Of a stretch of 64,000 nt of DNA, positions 19,343 to 28,700 are shown piece by piece. Location: assembly GCF_022884085.1 (NCBI RefSeq), contig NZ_JAGGCS010000004.1, positions 238,599 to 302,598 of the forward strand, read 5' to 3'. The translations under genes were made by a program, and so were the position numbers. Source of the stretch: Paenirhizobium cremeum (lineage in GTDB: Bacteria; Pseudomonadota; Alphaproteobacteria; Rhizobiales; Rhizobiaceae). The notes under the pieces were generated by a model that was not told the origin of the DNA, did not search any database, and was given only the letters and a program-made list of their open reading frames with translations. The stretch's first letter is position 1; each line of letters begins with the position of its first letter.

Positions 19343-20182
19343 TCAGGCCCATCGGCAGAGGCGTCGCTGCAGGAAGACCAGCGCAGCATTGGCGGCGAGG
19401 CCGAGAAGCGCCAGAAGCAGGATCGCGGCGAACATCAACGGGATCTGGAAATTGTACTGGGCATTCATCACCTGGAAGCCGATGCCTTTGTTGGCGCCGA
19501 TCATTTCGGCCGCGATAAGGAGTAACAACGCGGTGGTCGCCGAAAGCCTCAGACCGACAAAGATGGCGGGAACGGATGCCGGCAAGACCACCCGGCGGAA
19601 GATCTGGAGCGGTCCGGCGCCGTAAGTGCGTGCCATTTCGATCAGTTTCCGATCCACTTCCTTCACCCCGCCGATGGTGGACAGAAGGATCGGAAAGAGC
19701 GTCGCCCAGAAGATGACGAAGACCTTGGACGCTTCCCCCAACCCGAGCAGCAGAATGAAGACGGGATAAAGGGCGAGAGCCGACGTCTGGCGAAAGAATT
19801 GCAGCAGTGGATCGAGCACCTGCTCGATTGCGCGGACCTGGCCCATCAGGAGACCAAGCGGGATACCGAGCCCGACCGCTGCGGCGAATGCGATGCCCGA
19901 TCGCTGCAGGCTGATCGCGATGTCATCCACGAGGGCACCCGAGGCGATACCCTTCCAGAGGGCAGCGATAATCTGGTCGAGGGGCGGGAATACCGAAGCG
20001 TTCACGAGGCCGAACTTGACCGATGCCTGCCAGAACACCAGAAACCCGATGACCAGGCCATAGCGGGAGAGGACCGGTGTCACGGCTACCGCCGTCTGTA
20101 TCAGCCATTTCGGCGTGCGGCCTTCCGTTCCGGAGAGGCCGAGACCATAGGCGCTGCCATGCCGAAGATCTTCATAGGACAT
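19343..20182 (-). CDS. ABC transporter permease, SsuC-like
   Basis: The 279-residue permease has about six membrane helices and the inner-membrane-component loop ARTYGAGPLQIFRRVVLPASVP (about residues 185-206, read in parts), which contacts the ATPase. It belongs to the BinPDT family of nitrate/sulfonate importers. The ATG lies 9 bases after the monooxygenase stop, so the two genes are probably co-transcribed. Genes downstream encode the binding protein and ATPase. Confidence 0.9.
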   Translation of the reverse strand: MSYEDLRHGSAYGLGLSGTEGRTPKWLIQTAVAVTPVLSRYGLVIGFLVFWQASVKFGLVNASVFPPLDQIIAALWKGIASGALVDDIAISLQRSGIAFAAAVGLGIPLGLLMGQVRAIEQVLDPLLQFFRQTSALALYPVFILLLGLGEASKVFVIFWATLFPILLSTIGGVKEVDRKLIEMARTYGAGPLQIFRRVVLPASVPAIFVGLRLSATTALLLLIAAEMIGANKGIGFQVMNAQYNFQIPLMFAAILLLALLGLAANAALVFLQRRLCRWA

Positions 20183-20191
20183 GGCTGAACC

Positions 20192-21544
20192 TCACTCCGC
20201 GGCCTGGATGACCGGGTGCTTACCGGCATGACGGTTTACGGGAAATGGCAGGCCGAGGTTCTCGCGCAGTGTCCGACCCTCGTAGGCGGTGCGGAACAGC
20301 CCGCGACGCTGCAGTTCAGGGATCACCAGGTCGACGAAGTCGTTGAGGCCGGTCGGCAGCCATGGCGGCAGAATGTTGAAGCCGTCGGCAGCCTCGTTCT
20401 CGAACCATTCCTGCAGCGTGTCGGCGATCTGCCCGGGCGTTCCGACGATCGTGAAGTGACCACGCGCCGAAGCGACCCACTGGTAGAGCTGACGGATCGA
20501 GAAGTTGTTTTCGTCGGCGATCTGACGGATCAGCGCCTGCCGGCTCTTCATGCCCTCGGTTGGCGGAGCCGGCGGCAGAGGACCGTCGAGATCGTAATCC
20601 CGCAGGTCGAGCGTTCCGCCTGTCAGGCCGTTGAGGAGACCGACGCCGTCCTCTTCGAGAATGAGCGAGGTGAGGCGATCGTATTTCTCGCGCGCCTCCT
20701 CTTCCGTGCGGCCAACGAAAGGCGACACGCCCGGCATGATTAAAATGTGGTCGGGATTGCGCCCGAGACCGCGTGCGCGGTTCTTGATGTCGCGATAGAA
20801 TTCCCGCGCCGTCTCGATGTGCTGGTGCGCGGTGAAGATCACTTCGGCCGTCGCCGCAGCAAGACCGCGACCGTCGTCCGACTGACCGGCCTGGACGATG
20901 ACCGGATGGCCCTGGCGCGAACGCGAGACGTTCAGCGGGCCCTTGACCCTGAAGTGCTCGCCCTTGTGGTCAGCATCGTGAAGCTTGGCGGGATCGAAGA
21001 AGACGCCGGTCTCCTTGTCGCGGATGAAGGCATCATCCTCGAAACTGTCCCAGAGTTTCCTGACGACCTCTACATGCTCGACGGCGCGCCTGTAACGATC
21101 GGCATGCGGCAACTGCGCATCACGATTGAAGTTCTGCGCCGTGGCATCGCCGGTTGTGGTCACGACGTTCCAGCCCGCACGCCCGTCAGAGATCAAATCG
21201 AGCGATGCAAATTTGCGCGCGGTATTGTAGGGCTCTTCATAGGTCGTCGAGGCGGTTGCGATGAAGCCGAGATGGGTGGTGAAGGGTGCGAGGGCTGCAA
21301 AGAGCGTGACCGGTTCGAAGCCCGCAACGCGGGCATTGCCGCCTTCCCGAGCGCCGCCGAAACCCACCGCGAGACCGTCCGCCAGAAAATAGGCGTCGAA
21401 CAGGCCGCGCTCCGCGGTTAATGCCAACTGTTTGTGGAACTCGAAACTGACCGCTCCGTCGACGGGTTGGTCGGGATGCCGCCACGAGGCGATATGCTGT
21501 CCGCCACCGGGCAGAAATGCTCCAAGTCTGATCTTGCGTGTCAT
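20192..21544 (-). CDS. LLM-class flavin-dependent monooxygenase, NtaA/SnaA/DszA family
   Basis: The 450-residue protein matches the FMN-dependent two-component monooxygenases of the NtaA/SnaA/DszA/SoxA family. It starts MTRKIRLGAFLPGGGQHIASWR, read in two parts, and contains WNVVTTTGDATAQNF and VQAGQSDDGR. Members use reduced flavin from a partner reductase to oxidise sulfonates, sulfones, chelators or thiophene derivatives. It heads the operon with the SsuABC-like transporter and has GAGAGG before its ATG. The partner reductase is probably the one at 22953-23540. Confidence 0.88.
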   Translation of the reverse strand: MTRKIRLGAFLPGGGQHIASWRHPDQPVDGAVSFEFHKQLALTAERGLFDAYFLADGLAVGFGGAREGGNARVAGFEPVTLFAALAPFTTHLGFIATASTTYEEPYNTARKFASLDLISDGRAGWNVVTTTGDATAQNFNRDAQLPHADRYRRAVEHVEVVRKLWDSFEDDAFIRDKETGVFFDPAKLHDADHKGEHFRVKGPLNVSRSRQGHPVIVQAGQSDDGRGLAAATAEVIFTAHQHIETAREFYRDIKNRARGLGRNPDHILIMPGVSPFVGRTEEEAREKYDRLTSLILEEDGVGLLNGLTGGTLDLRDYDLDGPLPPAPPTEGMKSRQALIRQIADENNFSIRQLYQWVASARGHFTIVGTPGQIADTLQEWFENEAADGFNILPPWLPTGLNDFVDLVIPELQRRGLFRTAYEGRTLRENLGLPFPVNRHAGKHPVIQAAE

Positions 21545-21989
21545 GGGCTCGTCCTCTCTCGGTCAGATAATCGAATGACAGCAGCCTACATTGTCTATAT
21601 TTTATATAGAGAAATAGAATTGCGAATATTCCGCTGCTTCGCGAATTGATTTTCCGCCGCAAGCGCACTCACGAACGGACTGACGCGGGACCCGGAAAAG
21701 AAGGAGGACCTGGAATGCGACCCCAGCACGCGCCTTGCACACGCGATTTGGGAATCCCGCGTATTTTCGCGAAGCCCGCAGCCATGGCTCACGAGCGGAA
21801 CCTCTGCACCGCACGCTGACAAAAAGGCAGATTTGGCTGAAAGCGCTGGTCGACCTTGCGCTGTCGAGGCCGCCGACGGAACCGCTATCGAAGAGATCGC
21901 TCCGCTCGGGACGGGTCGTCTTGTGCCCATCCGTTCCGCCGGCTGCGCCGCGTTCGAAGCCTGTGAGACTGCCGCGATCCCCGCGAGCC
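21545..21989. other. Intergenic region with operon promoter, no recognisable gene
   Basis: These 445 bases separate the monooxygenase start from the end of the acyl-CoA-dehydrogenase-like gene. Open frames exist on both strands (up to about 156 codons) but have no family motif and no good start site. The AT-rich palindrome at 21594-21610 lies near the expected promoter of the minus-strand operon. The remainder could be remnant coding DNA, but I cannot identify it. Confidence 0.5.
21594..21610. promoter_or_regulatory. AT-rich palindrome upstream of the monooxygenase-transporter operon
   Basis: TCTATAT-TTT-ATATAGA is a perfect inverted repeat located 50 bases upstream of the monooxygenase ATG on the minus strand. 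A related sequence with the same TATATTTTATA core occurs at 23623-23640, upstream of the flavin reductase and the FAD protein. A shared regulator site or promoter element is inferred. Confidence 0.45.
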
Positions 21990-22865
21990 TTATCGACCGC
22001 GAACCGTCGCACCACCTGAACGGCGGCGCGCTGCTTCCAAGGCCTGACGGAGGCGTAGAATGCGGGCGACATCGAGTTGGGACTGGTCCACTTGTATGAT
22101 GTCGATAACCGACGCCACCTTCAGGATCATGGCATCCAGAAGCTCGAATTCGACCGACAGATTGTCCGGCATGCCGCTTCCGGATGCGTCGTCATATTCA
22201 CCGCGGAGGATCGCCCCGTCCAGAAAAGTCTCCATGAACTCGGCTAGCAGCGATGCTTCAGGAGCCATTTCGAGAACATGGTCGGGAGAGACGGAAGTCG
22301 CGGCGGATGGCACGGCTTCATCGTCTTCCGCCTGCCAGTGCGTCCCCGGCAGTATTGCCGCAACCTCAACGGTGCCGGGCCCCAGTCCCGCCACCACGCG
22401 CCAGTCTGCTTCGGAAGCCGGACCCGGTGCAGGGGCCGGCTCCACGGTGAAGGATAGACCTTGGCGGACCAGTCGCGGGACGTGATCGCCCGGTAGAATG
22501 GAAAGGCGCTCGAACGTCTCCCCAAGGACCACTCGGGTATAGAGGGCCTTGCGCTGTTCGATTGAGCCGCTAGTGCGAAGGAGTTCGAGCGCCACCAAGT
22601 GTCTCGCAAAGTGAATGGCCAGATCCTTGCTGGAAACGGCCAGTCGGCTCACGGCTTCGGCGACGATCGTGTTCGAGATGTCCGCGCCCCCGAAGGCCGC
22701 GGGTATGGAAATCGCGAGAAGCCCGGTCCTCGACAGCGCCGACATCCCGTCACGGCCCTGCGGAAGTGGCGCCCGTAAAAAGGCCTCGACGGCGGCGATG
22801 ACATGCCCCTCGGTCGGAAGCGTCGCGGGAACGGGACGCAATCGATCTGGAGCCGATGTCATCAT
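21990..22865 (-). CDS. Shortened acyl-CoA-dehydrogenase-like protein (SfnB/DszC-like)
   Basis: The N-terminal 90 residues match the acyl-CoA dehydrogenase-like flavin monooxygenases found with sulfur-acquisition genes (GLLAISIPAAFGGADISNTI, then LAIHFARHLVALELLRTSG). The product is only 291 residues, against about 390-420 for the family, and the middle beta-domain and C-terminal helices look abbreviated. Two adjacent ATGs start it. It could be a real but unusual variant, or a decaying gene. Its place between the monooxygenase and flavin reductase genes suggests flavin-dependent desulfurisation as the original role. Confidence 0.65.
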   Translation of the reverse strand: MMTSAPDRLRPVPATLPTEGHVIAAVEAFLRAPLPQGRDGMSALSRTGLLAISIPAAFGGADISNTIVAEAVSRLAVSSKDLAIHFARHLVALELLRTSGSIEQRKALYTRVVLGETFERLSILPGDHVPRLVRQGLSFTVEPAPAPGPASEADWRVVAGLGPGTVEVAAILPGTHWQAEDDEAVPSAATSVSPDHVLEMAPEASLLAEFMETFLDGAILRGEYDDASGSGMPDNLSVEFELLDAMILKVASVIDIIQVDQSQLDVARILRLRQALEAARRRSGGATVRGR

Positions 22866-22904
22866 TCAATGCCTCCGCCTGAGAGATCGACCGCAATCCG
22901 TGAC

Positions 22905-22993
22905 GCCCATCGCGATCCTCCGGATTCGCTCCGCACGCTTTAAGGCTTTGTTTTATCGCACGCCGTCACCACAAAACCGCTCGACACTTTTGC
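22905..22993. repeat. Duplicated segment A (3' end of flavin reductase gene and flank)
   Basis: This 89-base stretch aligns, with a single one-base gap, to 25236-25323. Both begin GCCCATCGCGATC and share GTTTTA, AAAACCGCT and TTGC farther on. By eye roughly 70% of positions match. It covers the last codons of the flavin reductase gene and its downstream flank. Confidence 0.75.
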
Positions 22994-23540
22994 CCGCCCC
23001 GTTGCAGATCGAATGGTACCGTCCGTTCTGATACAGCAACGATTGTCCCTGCCCGAGACGTATAGCCAGAACCTTGCCGATCACGATCACGTGGCTATGC
23101 CGCTCGATGGCCTCCTCGACCTCACAATCGAGCGCCGCCACGGCATTTTCCAGCACCGGCGCCCCGCTTGCAAGCCTCGTCCATTCGGCGCCGGCATATC
23201 GCTCAGGCCCCCGCACCCCCCCTATCCCGGCGAAACGGTTCGCGATGCTCCTGTGGTCGACCCCGATCACATTCACCGCGAAATGGCGAAAGCGCTCGAC
23301 GACGGGCCACGTCGAGGAGGATCTGTTCAGGGATACCAGCATGCGCGGAGGTTCGACGGACAGCGCCGTTGCAGAGGTGACGGTCGCGCCGGACCGCTCT
23401 TCGCCTTCGCCTGCGGTGATAACGCTGACGCCCCCGCCGAGGGTTCTCAGCGCCTCCTTCAAGCTTTCGGCATCCGCCGGTCGATCGAAGACAGGGCGAA
23501 TGGCGGGCTCTGCAAACTCGGTCGCGATGAAGGTGCTCAT
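22953..23540 (-). CDS. Flavin reductase family protein
   Basis: The 195-residue protein has the flavin-reductase fold: ALRTLGGGVSVITAG (about residues 30-44), SGATVTSATALSVEPPRMLVSLN (about 49-71, read in parts), FAVNVIG and a C-terminal LLYQNGRYHSI. It reduces FMN or FAD with NAD(P)H and would supply reduced flavin to the monooxygenase encoded at 20192-21544. A 22-residue tail (ending SVERFCGDGVR) extends past the usual family end and recurs in a decayed copy at 25.3 kb. Confidence 0.9.
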   Translation of the reverse strand: MSTFIATEFAEPAIRPVFDRPADAESLKEALRTLGGGVSVITAGEGEERSGATVTSATALSVEPPRMLVSLNRSSSTWPVVERFRHFAVNVIGVDHRSIANRFAGIGGVRGPERYAGAEWTRLASGAPVLENAVAALDCEVEEAIERHSHVIVIGKVLAIRLGQGQSLLYQNGRYHSICNGAGKSVERFCGDGVR

Positions 23541-23618
23541 GCTTTCTCTCCGCTCATGGTGTCGGAAGCAAGAGATAGCAGCGGGGGAACCGTCCCTGTA
23601 GACAAGCGTTTTTAAACT

Positions 23619-23642
23619 ACATATATTTTATAGAAAATATGT
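23619..23642. promoter_or_regulatory. AT-rich inverted repeat in the divergent promoter region
   Basis: ATATTTT (23623-23629) and AAAATAT (23634-23640) form a perfect inverted repeat with a 4-base spacer, flanked by ACAT and GT. It lies between the flavin reductase (minus) and the FAD/NAD(P)-binding protein (plus), and shares its core with the palindrome at 21594-21610. Confidence 0.45.
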
Positions 23643-23678
23643 CCAGATGTACCGCCGCGAACCGCAAGGAAGTCTGCC

Positions 23679-25139
23679 ATGTTGAAAATCAGAATGTCCT
23701 CGGTGCGATCCTACCCCACCGCGCATAGATCGAGTTCACGAATCGCCATTATCGGAGGAGGCTACACCGGCGCCCTGATCGCCAAGCTTCTTGTCGAGCG
23801 CGGCCCACGAGACCTGGAGGAAGTGACGGTCTTCGAGCCGCGTGACAGGCTGGGCTCCGGTCTTGCTTACGATGTCGAAGACGCAGATCTTCGTCTCAAC
23901 GTCGCAGCACACCGCATGCGTGCCATTCCGGGCGCGCCTGCGGCCTTTCTGGACTGGCTGCAGACGAGTGGAACCCTCACCGTAGATCCCCGGGCAGTAA
24001 CGCCGGAGGGCGTGTTCGCCCGGCGCCGCGACTTCGGGCGGTTCATGGAGACGCAGCTGTCACCCTTGCTCGAGCGAGGCGCAATTCGCCACGTTCGGGA
24101 AAATGTGCGGTCCGTCTCCCGAATGGAGGAACAATGGCGCGTGACGAGTGCGGGAGGCATGTCTGTCGCAGCCGACGTCCTGATTCTGGCGACCGGTCAT
24201 CCGGCTGTGTCGAGGCCACCGGTGCTGGATACGCTTGACCGCCGCGCCGCGGGCGGCGTTATCGATGCATTCGCGCCGAACGCCTTTGAAAATATCGATC
24301 CGGCCGAGCCGATCCTGATTGTCGGCTCCGGTCTCACTGCCCTGGATGCCATTGTTCGTCTCGAGGCTCTGGGACACTTCGGGCAGGTCACTCTTCTGTC
24401 CCGGTCCGGCCTTCTGCCGAGGCCCCATGCTGGTGCAGGCTTTGCCCCGTTTGGTGAGTTCCTGGATGAAAAACCGACCTCCACCCGCCAGCTTCTGGCC
24501 AGAGTTCGCGCGACCATCTCGCAGGCGCAGGCGCAAGGCATCCCATGGCAATCCGTTTTCGATGCGCTGCGTCAGCAATCCCAATCTCTCTGGCAGAACT
24601 TGCCTTCGGCGGAAAGACAAAAGTTTCTCCGCCGGTTGCGACGCTGGTACGACGTTCATCGCTACCGCATGCCTCCCCAGGTTTCAGCCGCACTTGAGCG
24701 TGGCCTTGCCTCCCGGCGGATGGATATCCTCGCCGGCCATATCTGCTCAGTGCGGGGCGACAGGCATGACCTGGCGACGACGATCCGGACACGAAGCGGC
24801 ATGACCGAACGCCACTGCAATCGCATTCTGCTCGCGACAGGGCGCGATTTTCGTGACTACTGTTCGCACCAGCGTTTTCTGCTCGCAATGCACCGGGACG
24901 GCTTTATTCAATCCGATCCGCTGGGACTGGGCTTGGTCTGCGACGACGCCGGCCGCGCAATTGCCACAGACGGCACTCCTAACACCAGCCTTTTCGTTGC
25001 GGGCCCTCCCGCTCGCCCCGCCTTCGGCGAGCTGACGGGTGTGCCGGAGATCGCTGCCCAGGCTGCCGATCTGGTGGACAACCTCATTCGATCGCTCGCC
25101 CGCGAGACTAGGACGATTGTCATCAAGCGGCTGGGTTGA
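23679..25139 (+). CDS. FAD/NAD(P)-binding protein (HpyO-like oxidoreductase)
   Basis: The 486-residue protein has an N-terminal FAD-binding Rossmann motif, IAIIGGGYTGALIAKLL (about residues 22-38), and a second dinucleotide-binding stretch, PILIVGSGLTALDAI (about 210-224). ATGH, ATG and FVAGPPAR are also typical of the FAD-NAD(P)-binding family that includes HpyO-type urate hydroxylases. Its reaction here is unknown. It is divergent from the flavin reductase, and its promoter region shares an AT-rich repeat with the operon at 21544, so it probably belongs to the same physiological unit. Confidence 0.82.
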   Translation: MLKIRMSSVRSYPTAHRSSSRIAIIGGGYTGALIAKLLVERGPRDLEEVTVFEPRDRLGSGLAYDVEDADLRLNVAAHRMRAIPGAPAAFLDWLQTSGTLTVDPRAVTPEGVFARRRDFGRFMETQLSPLLERGAIRHVRENVRSVSRMEEQWRVTSAGGMSVAADVLILATGHPAVSRPPVLDTLDRRAAGGVIDAFAPNAFENIDPAEPILIVGSGLTALDAIVRLEALGHFGQVTLLSRSGLLPRPHAGAGFAPFGEFLDEKPTSTRQLLARVRATISQAQAQGIPWQSVFDALRQQSQSLWQNLPSAERQKFLRRLRRWYDVHRYRMPPQVSAALERGLASRRMDILAGHICSVRGDRHDLATTIRTRSGMTERHCNRILLATGRDFRDYCSHQRFLLAMHRDGFIQSDPLGLGLVCDDAGRAIATDGTPNTSLFVAGPPARPAFGELTGVPEIAAQAADLVDNLIRSLARETRTIVIKRLG

Positions 25140-25235
25140 GGAGAGGACATTGGTGTCCGCTTTTTTGGGAGGCCATCCTTATCGGGCCCGCCAGCTCGGA
25201 TAAGGAGCGACTGTTTCCTGGCGCGTGAATATAGA

Positions 25236-25323
25236 GCCCATCGCGATCTTCAGATACGCTCGGCACGTTCTACGCCCCTGTTTTAACGCATGTTGTTGCC
25301 GCAAAACCGCTGAACACTCTTGC
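25236..25323. repeat. Duplicated segment B (pairs with 22905-22993)
   Basis: This 88-base segment is the partner of segment A. Because similarity extends beyond the stop codon into non-coding flank, a DNA-level duplication is more likely than two unrelated reductase genes. Confidence 0.7.
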
Positions 25324-25582
25324 TCGATATGTGGAAGAGCGCTGCATCCATAAGCGGCTGGCCTTCGGCGGGCGAAACTGGAGCGCTGACGGTAGCGGCG
25401 CCAAGGGGCGGGATCCCCCCGCGATTCGAGAAGCGGCTCGCCAGATGCGATGAAGGGCCACCGGTCGGAAAGAGGACAGCAAGCGGAACGGCGATGAAAA
25501 CCGCAAATCCGTATCCGCGCCGATCCGGCTGGCGCAGGTGAGTATATGCCGCAGGACTTCGCCGGATGGCCAGGGATCGCAA
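25236..25582 (-). pseudogene. Decayed flavin reductase copy
   Basis: One minus-strand frame (25283-25582) reads GYGFAVFI, then HLASRFSNRGGI, then GQPLMDAALFHI and finally KSVQRFCGNNMR. The intact reductase at 22953-23540 has HFAVNVIG, SIANRFAGIGGV, GQSLLYQNGRYHSI and KSVERFCGDGVR in the same order. Spacing is disturbed and no N-terminal half with SGxTVTSxT is found in this frame. The DNA similarity continues past the stop into the 3' flank (25236-25282). This is best read as a duplicated and decayed gene. Confidence 0.65.
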
Positions 25583-25744
25583 GCCAATGCCGGACCTCGA
25601 CCGGCAAAGAAGAAGGGAAGCGTTGCCCGGTCCAGCGGATGCAGCGATCCACCGGGATGCAAGGCAGCGGGCGAAGATGAGACATATCGTGAAGGCGGCA
25701 TGGACGGATATCCGGCCGGCCGGCGTCCAGGAACTGCAATCCCC

Positions 25745-28700
25745 TTAATGAAAATTGCGTCCCTTCGGCATGACCTCCGTCACATCATTCCGCCGGTCCG
25801 GCAGGGATATCGGCCCATCTCCATGCCGACCGGCGTCAGTTGATCCGCGATGGCGACCGGCCGTGCCGCCATACGCCGTTTCGCCGCCAACGGGAGCGCC
25901 AAAACGGTTCGCCCTCTCCTTGAGCAGGCCGAGTTTTTCCGTGGAATCCTCGATATGCTCGGCCACGATATGGATGACGCCGCTTGCCTTTTGCAGTCGG
26001 CCATGGACGGTCACCAGCCGCGCGCCCATCACGATCGGGCGATAACGCTCGAAAGTCTTCTTCCAGACGATGATATTGGCGATGCCGGTCTCATCCTCGA
26101 CGGTCATGAAGATAACCCCCTTCGCCGAACCAGGCCTCTGCCGAACCAGAACGAGCCCGGCGACCTTCACGAAGCGGCCGGCAGCAATATTTTCCAGTTC
26201 GGCGGATCGGACGATGCCGCGGCGCGCAAGATCGGTGCGCAGGAAGGAAAGCGGATGCGCCTTCAGTGAAAGCGCCAGAACCCGATAATCCTGGATCACC
26301 GCCTCACCTGCCGGGATCGGCTGCAATGCCATCGGCTCCTCCACCTGCAGGTCGCTATCGGATACTCTTTCGAAGAGCGGCAGGCTTTCGACGACGGCCT
26401 CCTTGTCGAGGGCACGTGCCGCCCAAAGCGCATCCCGCCGGTCAAGTCCGAGCGAGGTGAAAGCGTCGGCATCGGCAAGCAGCTCGATCGTCGATCGCGG
26501 CAGGCCGGTCCTCAGCCAGAGGTCCCGGATCGAGACATAGCCTGGCCCTCGTCGCTCGACCAGCAGTTTCATATCCGCCTCCGACAACCCTTTGACCATA
26601 CGGAAACCCAGCCGGATCGCCTTCCTGCTGAGAATGACCGTTCGCATCGACGCATGCCGCTGTGCGATGCGCCGGGCGCCAAAGTCATCCTCTTCCAGTT
26701 CTGCATCCCAGACTGAAAAATTGACATCGACCGGCCGCACATCGATCCCGTGCTCGCGGGCATCGCGTATGAGTTGCGCCGGCGCATAGAAACCCATGGG
26801 TTGGGAATTGAGCATGGCCGCACAGAAGACGTCGGGATAATAGGCCTTCATCCAGGCGGATGCATAAACCAGCAGGGCAAAGGAAGCCGCGTGGCTTTCG
26901 GGAAACCCATATTCGCCGAAACCCTCGATCTGGCTGAAGCATTGCTTGGCAAAATCCCCGTCATAACCCCTGGCCATCATGCCCTTGATGAAACGCTGCC
27001 TGAAATCGGCAACCTGTCCCGTTCGGCGGAACGTCGCCATGGCGCGCCGCAACTGGTCGGCCTCGGCCGGCGTGAAACCGGCAGCCGTGATCGCGATCTG
27101 CATGGCCTGTTCCTGGAAGAGCGGCACCCCAAGCGTCCGCTCAAGAACGGTCTTCAATTCAGGCTTCGGATATATGACCTCCTGGCCCCGCGAGACATTT
27201 TCGCGGTTCTTCAGATAGGGATGCACCATGTTTCCCTGGATCGGGCCCGGCCGGACGATCGCCACCTCGATCACCAGATCGTAGAACCGCCTGGGCTTCA
27301 GCCGCGGCAGCATGCTCATCTGCGCCCGGCTCTCGATCTGGAAGACGCCGAGCGTATCGGCCCGGCAGATCATGTCGTAGACGTCGTCCTGTTGATCCTT
27401 GAAAAGAGTGGCAAGCGTCTCCTCTCGCCCATAGTCGCGGGCGAGCAGCTTCATCGCCTTGGCAAGGCAGGTGAGCATGCCGAGTGCGAGAACGTCGACC
27501 TTGAGGATCTTCAGCGTATCGAGGTCGTCCTTGTTCCACTCCACCATGTAACGGCCATCGGCGGTGTTCATGATCGGGACCACCTCGTCGAGCCGGTCCC
27601 GGGTGATCACGAAACCGCCGACATGCTGTGAAAGATGCCGGGGAAACCCGATCAGTTCCGACGCGTAACCGAGGACGCTGCGGGTTGTCGGATCGGCAAG
27701 TTCGAGCCCTGCCGCCCGCGCCTCGCGTTCCGAGAGTTCGGATGTGGACCAGCCCCATATCGACCCCGCAAGCGCCGATTGCACATCCTCCGAAAGACCG
27801 AAAACCTTGGCCGTCTCGCGGCCAGCCGAACGGGCCCGGTAACTGATGACAGCCGCCGTCAGCGCCGCATGCTCGCGCCCGTAGGTGTCGTAGATGAACT
27901 GGATGACCTTCTGGCGCCGGGCATGTTCGAAATCGACATCGATATCTGGCGGCTCCTCGCGTTCGGTCGAAATGAAGCGGTCGAAGAGCAGCGTCGTCGC
28001 CGACGGATCCACCTCGGTAATGCCGAGGCAGTAGCACACCGCGGAATTGGCGGCCGATCCGCGTCCCTGGCAGAGAATGTCCTGACTGCGAGCATAGGTG
28101 ATGATGCGGTGGACGGTCAGGAAATAAGGTTCGTAACGCTTGTCCGCGATCAGTTTCAGTTCGTATTCGAGGAGGTCTGCGACCTTGGGCGGAACGCCTT
28201 CCTGGAAGCGCCGGGCAGCCCCCTCATAGGTCAGCCGGCGCAAGACCCTGTCCGCCGGCTCGCCATCGACCGTTTCATCGGGATATTGATGACTGAGCTC
28301 ATCGAGGGAGAAATCGAGCCGGCCGAAGAAATCGGCGGTCGCCTCGATGGCGTCGGGATAAAGACGGAAAAGCCGCGCCATTTCACCGGGCGGCTTCAGA
28401 TGCCGCTCGGCATTGGCAGCGAGACGGAAGCCGGCTTCAGCAAGCGTCACATGGTCGCGAATGGCCGTGACGATATCGGCAAGCGGCTTGCGTTCGGGCA
28501 CGTGATAAAAGGGCGCATTGCTGGCAATGAGGGGGATGGAAAGCCGTTCGCCCATCGCCTGCAGCCGGGCGAAGGTTAGCCGGTCGAGGCCGTTATAACG
28601 CGGTACCAGCGTCAGATAGAGCCGACCCGTCAGATATGCGGCAAGAACTGCCAGGCGTCCGCAAAACGCTTCCGCCTGTTCGGGGTTGGCGAATGCCGGC

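Larger units (their letters stand above)
25140..25744. other. Gene-poor gap holding flavin reductase debris
   Basis: This 605-base gap separates the FAD protein from dnaE2. Several short frames of up to 186 codons exist, but none has a complete family signature. The minus strand at 25236-25582 carries remnants of a second flavin reductase, described separately. The rest (25583-25744) shows nothing I can identify. Confidence 0.6.

Noticed and set aside
25179..25739. 186-codon minus-strand frame as a gene
   Set aside because: Its translation has no family similarity. A different minus-strand frame over the same region shows flavin reductase remnants.
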